From assembly GCF_000152725.1 (NCBI RefSeq), contig NZ_CH724131.1, forward strand, positions 979,856 through 1,043,855: a DNA stretch of 64,000 nucleotides. The letters run 5' to 3'. The notes beneath the pieces were generated by a model. The model searched no databases. It was not told where the DNA came from and worked only from the letters and a program-made list of their open reading frames with translations. Each line of letters begins with the position of its first letter. Positions within the stretch are counted from its first letter, which is position 1. The position numbers and the translations under genes were made by a program. The stretch comes from Pseudooceanicola batsensis HTCC2597 (GTDB lineage Bacteria; Pseudomonadota; Alphaproteobacteria; Rhodobacterales; Rhodobacteraceae). Of this stretch, positions 23,716 through 32,366 are shown in pieces.

Positions 23716-24723
23716 TCAGGCGGCGAGGTCGACCTCGTCCTCGCAGACCAGTTCGATATGGTGGGCGCGCACCGTGCCGAACCCGCCGAGCACCACGGCC
23801 ACGCAACGCCCGCCAAGCGTCACGGCAGCGCTGCCCGGCCGGAGCGGATCCTCGGCGATGCCGATCCGCCCGTTCCCGGCCTCGCCCGGGCGGTAGGCGA
23901 TGAGAAGCTGGTCCTGTTCGGGGTCGAAGTCCTCGACCGTGGGCGCGTCCCGGGTGTCGAGCCCGGCCGCGGCGGCCGGTGTCTCGACGGCGGGCGCCGG
24001 CGCGGTGGTTGGCGCGGTGGTCGGCGCGGAGGTTTCGGCGGCGGGCTCTTCGGTCAGCGTGTCGGTCGCGAGGGCGGCGCGGACGTCGTCCCAGTCCTCT
24101 TCCCACTCCTCTTCCCGGGCTGCGTCATCGGCCAGGCCCACGTCTGCGCCACCGTCCGCGTCTACGAAACTGTCCTCGATGTCGTCCGCGGCCTCGCCGT
24201 GCAGGTTCTCGTCATCGGCCATGTCGATCTCGGCCAGGATGCCCATGACCAGTTCCTGATCGCGCTGGTCGTCCTCGGACATCAGATCCGCGTCGCCCTG
24301 CAGTTCCTCATCGTCGTGCGGGCCCTCGGCTTCCGGCTCGTCCTCGTCGGTGGCCCAGACGAAGGCATCCGCCGTGTCCGCGCTGACCGGCGTCACCTCG
24401 CGGTCGTCCTCGGCGAAGGTGTCGCCCGCATCCCGGTCGCGACGCGACTGGAGCGGCTCGGGCGCATCGAGATCCTCGGCGGAGCCCCGGAAACTGGCCA
24501 GCGTATCCGCCCCGACCGCATCCTCGGCCAGCCCGACCATCCTGCGCATCTTGCGCGCGACGACGTCGATCCCGAGGATGCCGATACCGGACTGACCCTC
24601 GGCGTCGTTCAGCGCGTCCTTGGCGGTCTTTTCGGCCATGGCCTTGCTCTCGGCCTCGCCGGTGGACGAGGTGTAGATGACCCCGATGGTCGCGATTGTG
24701 ATCAACACCAGCAGTTCAATCAT
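23716..24723 (-). CDS. Membrane-anchored acidic protein with RTX-associated-like tail
   Basis: A 335-residue protein with an N-terminal hydrophobic helix (MIELLVLITIATIGVIY) and a long acidic, disordered middle (Asp/Glu-rich, about residues 85-250). The compact C-terminal module contains VEDFDPEQDQLLIAYRPG. That module resembles the sequence that closes RTX-type calcium-binding proteins in Rhodobacteraceae, but no RTX nonapeptides are present. AAAGGG stands upstream of the ATG at 24723. The 3' end is 2 bp from the convergent DUF1289 stop. Function unknown. Confidence 0.65.
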   Translation of the reverse strand: MIELLVLITIATIGVIYTSSTGEAESKAMAEKTAKDALNDAEGQSGIGILGIDVVARKMRRMVGLAEDAVGADTLASFRGSAEDLDAPEPLQSRRDRDAGDTFAEDDREVTPVSADTADAFVWATDEDEPEAEGPHDDEELQGDADLMSEDDQRDQELVMGILAEIDMADDENLHGEAADDIEDSFVDADGGADVGLADDAAREEEWEEDWDDVRAALATDTLTEEPAAETSAPTTAPTTAPAPAVETPAAAAGLDTRDAPTVEDFDPEQDQLLIAYRPGEAGNGRIGIAEDPLRPGSAAVTLGGRCVAVVLGGFGTVRAHHIELVCEDEVDLAA

Positions 24724-24874
24724 GGCCCGGCCCTTTCGGTATTCTCCACCCTCGACTCTCATGGGCGAATGGGGCCGGGCCGTGGCACCAGTTAGGCGCT
24801 ATCGCGGAAATCTGACACACGCTATGGGTGAATCGAACAGATTTCGGCCATGTTTGCCGCAGTACGTGCCCGTC

Positions 24875-24894
24875 CGGGAACCACAGTGTTCCCG
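24875..24894 (-). terminator. Candidate terminator of the TauE/SafE gene
   Basis: A perfect 7-bp stem (CGGGAAC/GTTCCCG) with a 6-nt loop, 17 bp past the stop codon of the exporter gene; no T-run. Confidence 0.45.
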
Positions 24895-24911
24895 TTTTCG
24901 GAACAATGGCT

Positions 24912-25733
24912 TCAGCCGAACCAGACCCGGCGCAGCATGTTCGCGGCGACGAGCAGCAGGAAGATCCCGAAGATCCGCTTGAGCGGGCCGGCATCGGTGG
25001 CATGGGCCAGCCGCGCCCCGAGCGGCGCGGTGATCAGCGTCATCGCGATCACCACGGCGAAGGCCGGCAGGTTCACCGCCCCGATGGTCAGCGGCGGCCG
25101 CGTCTCGGCCGGCAGCGAGACCAGCAGGAAGCCGATGACCGAGGGCACGGCGATGATCACGCCGAACCCTGCCGCGGTCGCCACCGCGCGGTGGATGGGC
25201 CGGCCGTAGAGCGTCATCAGCGGCACGCCGAAACTGCCCCCGCCGATCCCCATGAGCACCGACAGGAACCCCACGAGCGGCGACAGGAGCCATCGCACCG
25301 GCCCCGTCGGCATGGCCTCGGCGATCCGCCAGTCCGACCGCCCGAGCGACAGATAGAGCCCGATCACCATGGCGAGGATGCCGAAAAGCGCCTGCAGCGC
25401 GTCGGACCGCAGCGCCGCCGCGGCCAGCACACCGATCACCGCGCCGATGGCGATGCCGGGGCCCCATCCTCTCAGGATGTCCCAGTCCACCGCGCCCTTG
25501 CGATGATGCGACTGCACCGACCGCAGCGAGGTGACGATGATCGTCGCGAGAGAGGTTGCCAGGCAGAGCTGCATCAGCTTGTCCCCGTCGAACCCCAGCG
25601 ACTGGAAGGCGTAGAAGAATGCCGGCACCAGCACGATCCCGCCGCCGACCCCCAGCAATCCGGCCAGAACCCCGGCGAAGGCGCCGATCACGGCCAGGAG
25701 GCCCAGCATGGCAAGTACCGCTGTCGGCTCCAT
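24912..25733 (-). CDS. TauE/SafE-family sulfite/organosulfur exporter
   Basis: A 273-residue inner-membrane protein with eight or so predicted helices. The twin family motifs GLLGVGGGIVLVPAF (near residue 25) and SVLMGIGGGSFGVPLM (near residue 160) mark the two TauE/SafE repeats. These carriers move sulfite, sulfoacetate or related anions. AGGAGATGG precedes the ATG at 25733. It is divergent from the Bcr/CflA-type exporter gene. Confidence 0.9.
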   Translation of the reverse strand: MEPTAVLAMLGLLAVIGAFAGVLAGLLGVGGGIVLVPAFFYAFQSLGFDGDKLMQLCLATSLATIIVTSLRSVQSHHRKGAVDWDILRGWGPGIAIGAVIGVLAAAALRSDALQALFGILAMVIGLYLSLGRSDWRIAEAMPTGPVRWLLSPLVGFLSVLMGIGGGSFGVPLMTLYGRPIHRAVATAAGFGVIIAVPSVIGFLLVSLPAETRPPLTIGAVNLPAFAVVIAMTLITAPLGARLAHATDAGPLKRIFGIFLLLVAANMLRRVWFG

Positions 25734-25871
25734 TTTCCATCTCCTTGTCAGACCGCTCACAGGTGCCAGCTTTCCCCGACCTGCGCAAGCGGTGCCGCAG
25801 CGCCGCAAAAACCGCCGGAGCGCCGTTGCACCGCCACGGAATTGACCCGGCGCCGGAAGACCGCTAGCCCG

Positions 25872-25889
25872 CTGAACCATCCGGTTCAG
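25872..25889. promoter_or_regulatory. Palindrome overlapping the Bcr/CflA leader
   Basis: CTGAACC-ATCC-GGTTCAG, a perfect 7-bp inverted repeat, ends at the AGGAG ribosome binding site of the exporter gene. It could be an operator or a translation-hiding hairpin. Confidence 0.35.
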
Positions 25890-25898
25890 GAGTTCCCC

Positions 25899-27083
25899 AT
25901 GGTTCGTCTCGCCCTCATTCTCGGACTGCTGTCCGCCGTCGGGCCCTTTGCGATCGACATGTATCTGCCCGCCCTGCCCGCCATCGCCGCGGATCTCGGC
26001 ACGACCGAGGCGGGCGTGCAGCTGACCCTGACGGCCTATTTCATCGCCTTCGGCGTGGCCCAGCTCTTCTACGGGCCGCTGGCGGATGCCGCGGGCCGCA
26101 AGCTGCCGCTGCTGCTGGGCCTGGGGATATTCGCCGCCGGCTCGGTCGGGGCGGCCTCGGCCGGGACGATCGAGGTCCTGGCGGCCTGGCGCTTCGTGCA
26201 GGGGCTGGGCGGCGCCGCGCTGATGGTGGTGCCGCGCGCCGTGATCCGCGACCGCTATACCGGGACCGAGGCGACGCGGCTGATGGCGATGATCATGCTC
26301 GTCATCTCGATCTCTCCCATGCTGGCGCCGCTGGCCGGATCCGGCGTGATCGCCTTGGCGGGATGGCGCTGGATTTTCTACGCGCTCCTGCTGGCGGGCG
26401 GCCTGTCGATCCTGCTGCTGACCTTCGGCCTGCCCGAGACCCTCGCCCGGGAAAGCCGCCAGACACCCCGCCTGGCACCGATGCTGGCCGGGGCGAGACG
26501 CCTGCTGACGGATCCGATGTTCATGGGTCTGACCTTCGTCGGCGGCTTCGGCATGGCCAGCTTCTTCGTCTTCATCGCCTCGGCCAGCTTCGTCTACACG
26601 CAGCAGTTCGGCCTGACGCCGACCGGCTTCTCGATCGCCTTCGCGATCAACGCCATCGGGTTCTTCGGCGCCTCGCAGGTGGCTGCGCCGCTGGGCGCCC
26701 GGATCGGCATCGGCCGTCTGGTGCGGATCGGGGTGAGCGGCTTCGCCACGGCGACGGTGCTGCTGGCGGCCGTCACCCTGGGGGGGCTGGCGTCGCTGCC
26801 GGTGGTCGTCGGCGGGCTGCTGGTCGCCAACGCCTTCATGGGGCTGGTGATCCCCACGACCATGGTGCTCGCGCTGGAAGACCACGGCGACATCGCGGGC
26901 CTGGCCTCGTCGCTGGGCGGGACGCTCCAGATGCTGGCGGGGGGCATGATGATCACGCTGACCGGTCCCTTCTTCGACGGCACCGCCACGCCCATGCTGC
27001 TGGCCATCGCGATCTGCGGCCTGCTGGCGGCGGGCCTGTGCTGGACCGTCCTGCGCCCGGTGCGCGACCCCGCCCGGGCCTGA
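25899..27083 (+). CDS. Bcr/CflA-family drug:proton antiporter
   Basis: A 394-residue major-facilitator protein with 12 predicted helices. The N-terminus FAIDMYLPALPAIAADL is diagnostic of the Bcr/CflA multidrug group. Motif A YGPLADAAGRKLPLL follows helix 2 and motif C-like segments follow in helix 5. Family members export bicyclomycin, chloramphenicol and peptides. CAGGAG lies upstream of the ATG at 25899. Drug specificity is not readable from sequence. Confidence 0.92.
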   Translation: MVRLALILGLLSAVGPFAIDMYLPALPAIAADLGTTEAGVQLTLTAYFIAFGVAQLFYGPLADAAGRKLPLLLGLGIFAAGSVGAASAGTIEVLAAWRFVQGLGGAALMVVPRAVIRDRYTGTEATRLMAMIMLVISISPMLAPLAGSGVIALAGWRWIFYALLLAGGLSILLLTFGLPETLARESRQTPRLAPMLAGARRLLTDPMFMGLTFVGGFGMASFFVFIASASFVYTQQFGLTPTGFSIAFAINAIGFFGASQVAAPLGARIGIGRLVRIGVSGFATATVLLAAVTLGGLASLPVVVGGLLVANAFMGLVIPTTMVLALEDHGDIAGLASSLGGTLQMLAGGMMITLTGPFFDGTATPMLLAIAICGLLAAGLCWTVLRPVRDPARA

Positions 27084-27560
27084 GCGGGACCTGAGCGGGG
27101 CCTGAGCGTCGGAGCGCGGGCGCGCAATTGCGCCCGTGACCACCTTGGGCGCATGAGCACCGTCATCCCCTCCCCGACCGGGGATCTCCCGCCAACCTCA
27201 TCCCCGGCCCCGACCGGGGATCTCCCGGTCTACGGTGGTACCGAACTCCAAAACATCAATCCGGCCCGTAATCGCTCTTCACGAGCCGTGAGACTTCCCC
27301 GGCGCAACGCGTTCCGCCCGGCAGCACCGCCGCCCCGTTCGCAGGGCGGCGCCAATGCGCCACCCCGGGCTCCGTCGCCGCTCCTTTGCATCGAACTGCC
27401 GAACGCATCGCAGAGATCGGTACGGAGGGCCGGAGCCACCCGTCCACCCACGGCCATTCCCGGCTGCATCACCGTCGGCCTTGAGGCCGGCCCCCCCCGA
27501 CCCAAGGCGCACGACAACCGGCAAGAGGCCCGAGGATGACGGCACGCCGCGGCGGACCGC
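27084..27560. other. Gene-free spacer with short direct repeats
   Basis: No supportable gene in 477 bp. A duplicated block CCCCGACCGGGGATCTCCC occurs at about 27172 and 27210, with a third degenerate GACCTGAGCGGGG pair just after the exporter stop. The palindrome resembles the intergenic repeats near 4800-5190. Confidence 0.5.
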
Positions 27561-28562
27561 TCACGCCGCCTGCAGAACCGGTTCCAGCGCCTGTTCCACC
27601 AGTTCCGGCCCGGCGCCGGGGCGGTGCGCCCCCTCCGAGAGGATACGGCGCCAGTGCCGCGCCCCGGGGCGCCCCGCGAACAGCCCCAGCATGTGCCGCG
27701 TGACCTGCCCCAGCTTGCCGCCGGCGGCCAGATGCGCCTCGATATAGGGCAGCATCGCGCGGGCGACGGCGACCGCATCGGCATCCTCCCCCGCGCCGAA
27801 GATCCGGCGATCGGCCTGCGCCAGCATGGACGCCGGGTCGTGATAGGCCGCGCGTCCCACCATCACCCCATCGAGCCCCGCCTCGAGGAACCGCTCCGCC
27901 TGGTCGAGCGATACGATCCCGCCGTTCACCGACAGGTGCAGGCCGCTGAACATCCCCCGCATCCTCTGCACGAGGTCGTAGTCGAGCGGCGGGATGTCGC
28001 GGTTTTCCTTCGGCGAGAGCCCCTGGAGCCAGGCCTTGCGGGCATGGATGATGAACCGCCCGCATCCGGCCGCACCGACCCGCGAGAGGAATTCCGGCAG
28101 CACCTCCTCCGGGTTCTGGTCGTCGACGCCGATCCGGCACTTGACCGTGACCTCCACCTCGACCGCCTCGCGCATCGCCGCCACGCAGTCCGCGACCCGG
28201 CCGGGATCACGCATCAGCACGGCGCCGAAGACGCCCGACTGCACCCGGTCCGACGGGCACCCGCAGTTCAGGTTGATCTCGTCATAGCCCGCGGCCTGCC
28301 CCAGGCGGGCGGCGGCGGCCAGTTCCTCGGGGTCCGATCCCCCCAGCTGCAGCGCCACGGGATGCTCCCGGGGCGAGAAGTCCAGCAGATGAACCGCCCC
28401 GCCCCGCACCAGCGCCGGCGCCGTCACCATCTCGGTATAGAGCAGCGCGTGCCGCGACAGCAGCCGGTGCAGGTACCGGCAATGCCGGTCGGTCCAATCC
28501 ATCATGGGTGCCACGGAAAGCCGCGATGCAGCGCAAGCATCTGATTTCAAAGCAGTATTCAT
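27561..28562 (-). CDS. dusA: tRNA-dihydrouridine(20/20a) synthase DusA
   Basis: A 333-residue FMN enzyme that reduces uridine 20/20a in the D-loop of tRNAs with NADPH. Conserved parts: VAPMMDWTDRHCRYL near residue 17, the catalytic Cys in NLNCGCPS near residue 99, and FIIHARKAWLQGLSPKEN, typical of the DusA subgroup. The first 13 residues (MNTALKSDACAAS) precede the conserved core and are encoded by visibly less GC-rich DNA. They may come from the adjacent integrated island, which has replaced the original 5' end. The integrase lies 218 bp upstream, divergent. Confidence 0.95.
   Translation of the reverse strand: MNTALKSDACAASRLSVAPMMDWTDRHCRYLHRLLSRHALLYTEMVTAPALVRGGAVHLLDFSPREHPVALQLGGSDPEELAAAARLGQAAGYDEINLNCGCPSDRVQSGVFGAVLMRDPGRVADCVAAMREAVEVEVTVKCRIGVDDQNPEEVLPEFLSRVGAAGCGRFIIHARKAWLQGLSPKENRDIPPLDYDLVQRMRGMFSGLHLSVNGGIVSLDQAERFLEAGLDGVMVGRAAYHDPASMLAQADRRIFGAGEDADAVAVARAMLPYIEAHLAAGGKLGQVTRHMLGLFAGRPGARHWRRILSEGAHRPGAGPELVEQALEPVLQAA
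28490..28530. other. Putative island attachment site (att) in the dusA 5' end
   Basis: The conserved codons for VAPMMDWTD of dusA lie here, directly beside the integrase-side DNA. DusA-specific integrases are known to recombine within the 5' end of dusA. The exact core cannot be set because the other copy is not in the window. Confidence 0.45.
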
Positions 28563-28644
28563 AACGATAGCTGCTGCCTCAAGAACTCGGAATCAGCGCA
28601 TTTCTCCGCGTTATGCCGGGTTTTCCCGGGTTCCACGAGCAGAG

Positions 28645-28661
28645 TTGCTACGCCGTAGCAA
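28645..28661. promoter_or_regulatory. Perfect palindrome upstream of the integrase
   Basis: TTGCTACG-C-CGTAGCAA: 8-bp arms, 1-nt centre, between dusA and the integrase. It may be an operator or a recombination-directionality/arm-type site. Confidence 0.45.
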
Positions 28662-28780
28662 TTTGGTCGGTCAACTTCCTTCACGGTCAAGAGGACCTCC
28701 GCGAAAGCCTCAGCACCTCGATTTCCGGGTTTCCGGACCCGGACCAACCTTCCGCCTGAGACAGAATAAGGAAGCTCCAC

Positions 28781-30028
28781 ATGTCCGCAGAGATCATCAC
28801 CTTTCCCAACTCCCAACTGACTCCCCGCCCGGCAACCTCTGTCGCAGGACTGACGGTCGATGCCGAAGCCTCGCACAGCGCAAAGCCACCTCTTGATACT
28901 TGCTCTCGGGCATCGGCCGACCGGCGCCGCAAGAAGAAAGGTAGATCTCGCAGTGTCGAGCCGAACATTCAAGAGATCCGCGGCAAAAACGACAAGCTGT
29001 CCTATCGTGTGCAGATCCGGAAAGCCGCCTCTGGGAAAAGCATGAGCTTCACCAAGACCTTCTCTAAGCTCGCGATGGCGAGGAAGTGGAAGAAGCGAAA
29101 GCTTGCCGAGATCGAAATCGATGGTGTCGAGTTTGTGGCCCGAAATGGAGATACGGTGGCTGACGCAATTTCTGCTCGCTTGGCCAAGCACAAGAACCTG
29201 GGCCGATCGGCGAAGCAACAACTCGTCTGGGTCATGAAAAGCGACTTTGGAAAGAAGAAGCTGTCCGACTTATCCCTGGAAAGTCTGACTGAGCTCGCGG
29301 ACGACATGCTTGCGGAAGAGCGGCAACCGCAGACCGTTGCGGGGTATCTCACGATACTTGTGAACACGCTGCAATGGGCCTCGAGGCGTGGCTTCTCTCT
29401 TCCAATTGCCGCCATGAGAGAGGCCATGGAACACCTATGGGAAGACGAGATACTCGCCCGCTCAGAAGAACGGGATCGCCGACCCACGATCGATGAACTG
29501 AACAGGATTCTTGACGCGGCGGCTGCCAACAAAAGACAGAAAATTCCCCTCGCGAAGATTATCGTATTCGCCATTTATAGCTGTCGGCGTTTGGGAGAGA
29601 TATGCCGGCTTCGCTGGGAGGACCTACGCGTCGAGAAGCAGGAAATCCTGGTTCGAGACATGAAACATCCGAAGAAGAAGAAGGGCAATGACGTCTGGTG
29701 TAGTCTAACCGACGAAGCCATGGCGATCATCCTCTCTATGCCTCGAGACGGTGAGTTCATATTTCCATTCAAGGCAGCATCGGTCGGAACAGCGTGGCGT
29801 CGCCACCGCGACTCGCTCGAGATTGAGGATCTACGTTTCCACGACCTGCGACACGAAGGTATCACCCGGCTTTTCGAGATGGGGATGGCAGCAGCTTTCG
29901 TTGCCAAACACTCGGGTCACAAGAATGGCGGATGTCTTTATCGCTATGAGCACGTTGAGCAGGAAGGAGATAAACTTGCAGGATGGCGATGGACCCTGCG
30001 GGCGGCAGGGTGCGTAGATTCTGCGTGA
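28781..30028 (+). CDS. Tyrosine integrase (dusA-associated genomic island)
   Basis: A 415-residue tyrosine recombinase. A basic N-terminal arm-binding region (RRRKKKGRSRS) is followed by a SAM-like core-binding domain (about residues 120-215) and the catalytic domain. The residues are in place: Arg in SCRRLGEICRL, Lys in the KHPKKKKGN turn, HDLRHEG (His-x-x-Arg), the Gly-His of HSGHKNGG and the nucleophile Tyr in LYRYEHV. It sits against dusA and points away from it, as DusA-type integrases do. Its base composition is lower in GC than the chromosome to the left. AAGGAAG precedes the ATG. Confidence 0.93.
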   Translation: MSAEIITFPNSQLTPRPATSVAGLTVDAEASHSAKPPLDTCSRASADRRRKKKGRSRSVEPNIQEIRGKNDKLSYRVQIRKAASGKSMSFTKTFSKLAMARKWKKRKLAEIEIDGVEFVARNGDTVADAISARLAKHKNLGRSAKQQLVWVMKSDFGKKKLSDLSLESLTELADDMLAEERQPQTVAGYLTILVNTLQWASRRGFSLPIAAMREAMEHLWEDEILARSEERDRRPTIDELNRILDAAAANKRQKIPLAKIIVFAIYSCRRLGEICRLRWEDLRVEKQEILVRDMKHPKKKKGNDVWCSLTDEAMAIILSMPRDGEFIFPFKAASVGTAWRRHRDSLEIEDLRFHDLRHEGITRLFEMGMAAAFVAKHSGHKNGGCLYRYEHVEQEGDKLAGWRWTLRAAGCVDSA

Positions 30029-30116
30029 CCTTTCGGCGATCTCGATCCCTGCTGGCGATGTTGTCGACCATCGCTTTACACGGGGACAAGGCGGCTTGGT
30101 CGTGGTCGGCCTCTTC

Positions 30117-30416
30117 CTATTGCGCGCAATACAACCTGTGCAGGGTTTCCAGCACCGCCGCGGCCTCAGTTCCCGACAGGCGATAATAGATCGTCTGGCT
30201 GTTCCGTCGCCTCTCGATCAGGCCCGCATCCTTCAGCCGCTTGAGTTGCTGGGACATGGTGGGCTGAGCGACGCCGCAGGCCTGCGCGAGCTCGCCGACG
30301 GAGCGCTCGCCTTCCACCAGGCGGCATAGAATTCGCAAGCGGCCTTCGGAGGCCAGCATCTTCATCAGCTCCGAGGCTCTTTTGATGTCGCCCTCGAGCA
30401 GGTCGTCGCCGGACAT
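30117..30416 (-). CDS. BigR/SqrR-type persulfide-sensing ArsR repressor
   Basis: A 99-residue ArsR-fold repressor. Two cysteines match the redox pair of BigR/SqrR/YgaV proteins: one in RLRILCRLVEGE (about residue 31) and one in the C-terminal HRLYCAQ. In characterised members reactive sulfur species link these cysteines through a polysulfide and release DNA. The recognition helix region is VAQPTMSQQLKRLKDAGL. I chose the ATG at 30416 with GGAG 7 nt upstream; a GTG start at 30428 is an alternative. It is divergent from the sulfur operon it most likely controls. Confidence 0.88.
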   Translation of the reverse strand: MSGDDLLEGDIKRASELMKMLASEGRLRILCRLVEGERSVGELAQACGVAQPTMSQQLKRLKDAGLIERRRNSQTIYYRLSGTEAAAVLETLHRLYCAQ

Positions 30417-30429
30417 TACATTCTCCACC

Positions 30430-30456
30430 TTGAATATTCATAATTAGATATATATT
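30430..30456. promoter_or_regulatory. AT-rich operator/promoter region of the sulfur operon
   Basis: An AT-rich block containing the palindrome GAATATTC and GATATATATT lies between the divergent repressor and the YeeE/YedE gene. Its composition stands out sharply from the GC-rich surroundings and fits a BigR-type binding site and divergent promoter. Confidence 0.5.
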
Positions 30457-30512
30457 GGCCGGTAGACGACATCAAGCGCGCTCGCTCCTGCGCGCCATCA
30501 CGGAGCCGAGAG

Positions 30513-30941
30513 ATGGAAACCACGTTTACCCCCTGGCTGTCGCTTGGCGGCGGCATGATGATCGGCGCGTCGGCGGTGCTGCTGATGGCCACCAACGGCC
30601 GGATCGCCGGCATTAGCGGTCTGACTTCGCGCATCTTTGCGCGCGGCAGCGATGGCGAGGCGCGGGGCGTTTCGGCCTTGTTCATCCTGGGCCTGCTGCT
30701 GGCGGCCCCGCTGTGGCTGCTGATCGCGGGCGACTGGCCGCAGCAATGGGTGCCGTCGAGTCCCGTCCTGATGGCTGTCGCCGGCCTTCTTGTGGGCTTC
30801 GGCGCCGTGTTCGGAAGCGGCTGCACTTCGGGCCATGGGGTCTGCGGCATCTCCCGCGGCTCCGCCCGCTCCATCGTTGCGACGCTCGTGTTCATGGCCG
30901 CGGCCTTCGCGACCGTTCTTATCACCCGTCACCTGATCTGA
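30513..30941 (+). CDS. YeeE/YedE-family transporter subunit (PmpA-like)
   Basis: A 142-residue inner-membrane protein with four predicted helices and the conserved GSGCTSGHGVCGISR segment near residue 105, whose cysteines are needed for thiosulfate or sulfur uptake in YeeE relatives. It pairs with the following gene; in larger homologues both halves are fused. It is the first gene of the repressor-controlled sulfur operon. Confidence 0.88.
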   Translation: METTFTPWLSLGGGMMIGASAVLLMATNGRIAGISGLTSRIFARGSDGEARGVSALFILGLLLAAPLWLLIAGDWPQQWVPSSPVLMAVAGLLVGFGAVFGSGCTSGHGVCGISRGSARSIVATLVFMAAAFATVLITRHLI

Positions 30942-30951
30942 GGCTCGCGCC

Positions 30952-31392
30952 ATGAAACAGCTTTTCGCCCTCGTCTCCGGCCTGATCTTCGGCCTCGGCC
31001 TGATCGTCTCCGGCATGGCCAACCCGGCCAAGGTGCTGAACTTCCTCGACCTCTTCGGCAGCTGGGACCCGAGCCTCGCCTTCGTCATGGGAGGCGCGAT
31101 ACTGGTGACAGCACCGGGTTTCGCCTGGCTCACACGAACGCGTGAGCGGCCGTTCTTCGACAGCGAGTTCCGCATCCCCCAGAAGAGCGATCTCGAGCCC
31201 AAGCTCATCGTCGGCGCCACGATCTTCGGGATCGGATGGGGTTTAGGCGGCTTTTGCCCGGGCCCGGCGCTTACCGCCCTGCCGATCGCGGCGACTGGCA
31301 CTCTTGTCTTCGTTCCCTTCATGCTGATCGGCATGTGGGCCGCCCGCCACGTCCCCGACAACCCGTTCTCACCGAAAGGAGCCACTCAATGA
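30952..31392 (+). CDS. YeeE/YedE-family transporter subunit (PmpB-like)
   Basis: A 146-residue membrane protein, the second half of the YeeE/YedE pair. IFGLGLIVSGMANPAKVLNF opens the first helix, and FGIGWGLGGFCPGPAL carries the conserved Cys near residue 102. The stop overlaps the next start by 4 bp (ATGA). Together with the previous subunit it probably moves a sulfur anion or sulfane sulfur across the inner membrane. Confidence 0.88.
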   Translation: MKQLFALVSGLIFGLGLIVSGMANPAKVLNFLDLFGSWDPSLAFVMGGAILVTAPGFAWLTRTRERPFFDSEFRIPQKSDLEPKLIVGATIFGIGWGLGGFCPGPALTALPIAATGTLVFVPFMLIGMWAARHVPDNPFSPKGATQ

Positions 31393-32306
31393 GCGATCCG
31401 TTGAAGTCCCGCGTCGTCCGCCACTCGCCCTCCACCGGGACCGGCAGCCCCGATGTGTGGGGCATCTACGAGCCGGACACCGGCTCAATCCAATATATCT
31501 GCGCCGACCCGGTGACAAAGAAGGCGGCGTTGATCGACGTGGCCTGGAACTTCGACCACCGGAACTATCGCTTCTCGACCGAGAGCATGGACCAGGTGCT
31601 GGATCTTGTGCGCGAGAATGGGTTGGAGGTGGAGTGGGTTCTCGACACCCATCCGCATGCGGACCATGTGATGGCCTCGGCGCACCTCAAGGAGCGCACC
31701 GGCGCGCCCAACGCCATCGGCGCACTGGTTCCCGAAATCGCAAAGATCTGGGCCGATCTTTACAACCTGCCCGAGGCGTTCGACCCGGAGCGCGACTTCG
31801 ACCGGCTGTTCGAAGAGGGCGAGACCTTCAGGATCGGCGAACTCGACGTGAAGATCATGCTCTCGCCGGGCCACACGCTCGGGTCGATAACCTACCTCTG
31901 CGGCGATGCGGCTTTCGTGCACGACACGCTGATGCAGCCTGATGTCGGCACCTCGCGCTCCGACTTCCCGGGGGGCAAGACGTCCGAATTGTGGGACTCG
32001 ATCCAGGACATCCTGGCCCTGCCGGGCAACACGCGTCTCTTCGTCGGCCACGACTATGGCGGACCCGACCGGGACGAGCCGATGTGGGAGGCGACGGTCG
32101 ACGAGCACAAGGCGCACAACAAGCACGTCAAGGACGGCACGGACCGCGACGACTACATCAAGCGCCGGCAGGAGCGCGACGCGACGCTGCCGCTGCCCGA
32201 CCGCATCCTCGCCGCGCTGCAAGTGAATTTGCGGGGCGGGCGCCTGCCGCCGGCGGAGGATGACGGCAATCACTACCTGAAGCTGCCGGTGAACCGCTTC
32301 GACTGA
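31389..32306 (+). CDS. Metallo-beta-lactamase-fold persulfide dioxygenase-type protein (Blh MBL half)
   Basis: A 305-residue MBL-fold protein. DTHPHADH (near residue 78) gives the HxHxDH metal site, LSPGHTLGS holds a second His and LFVGHDYGG a third. It resembles the C-terminal half of Blh, the persulfide dioxygenase of BigR operons, which oxidises glutathione persulfide to sulfite. The DSP-phosphatase half usually fused to Blh is absent here and is encoded separately at 35611. The length is about 60 residues above ETHE1. It overlaps the preceding transporter gene by 4 bp. Confidence 0.85.
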   Translation: MSDPLKSRVVRHSPSTGTGSPDVWGIYEPDTGSIQYICADPVTKKAALIDVAWNFDHRNYRFSTESMDQVLDLVRENGLEVEWVLDTHPHADHVMASAHLKERTGAPNAIGALVPEIAKIWADLYNLPEAFDPERDFDRLFEEGETFRIGELDVKIMLSPGHTLGSITYLCGDAAFVHDTLMQPDVGTSRSDFPGGKTSELWDSIQDILALPGNTRLFVGHDYGGPDRDEPMWEATVDEHKAHNKHVKDGTDRDDYIKRRQERDATLPLPDRILAALQVNLRGGRLPPAEDDGNHYLKLPVNRFD

Positions 32307-32366
32307 GGCTTGGGCGGGCGGTCTCAGGGCCGTTCGCCGCTCCAACAAGATTTCGGACCTGATGCC

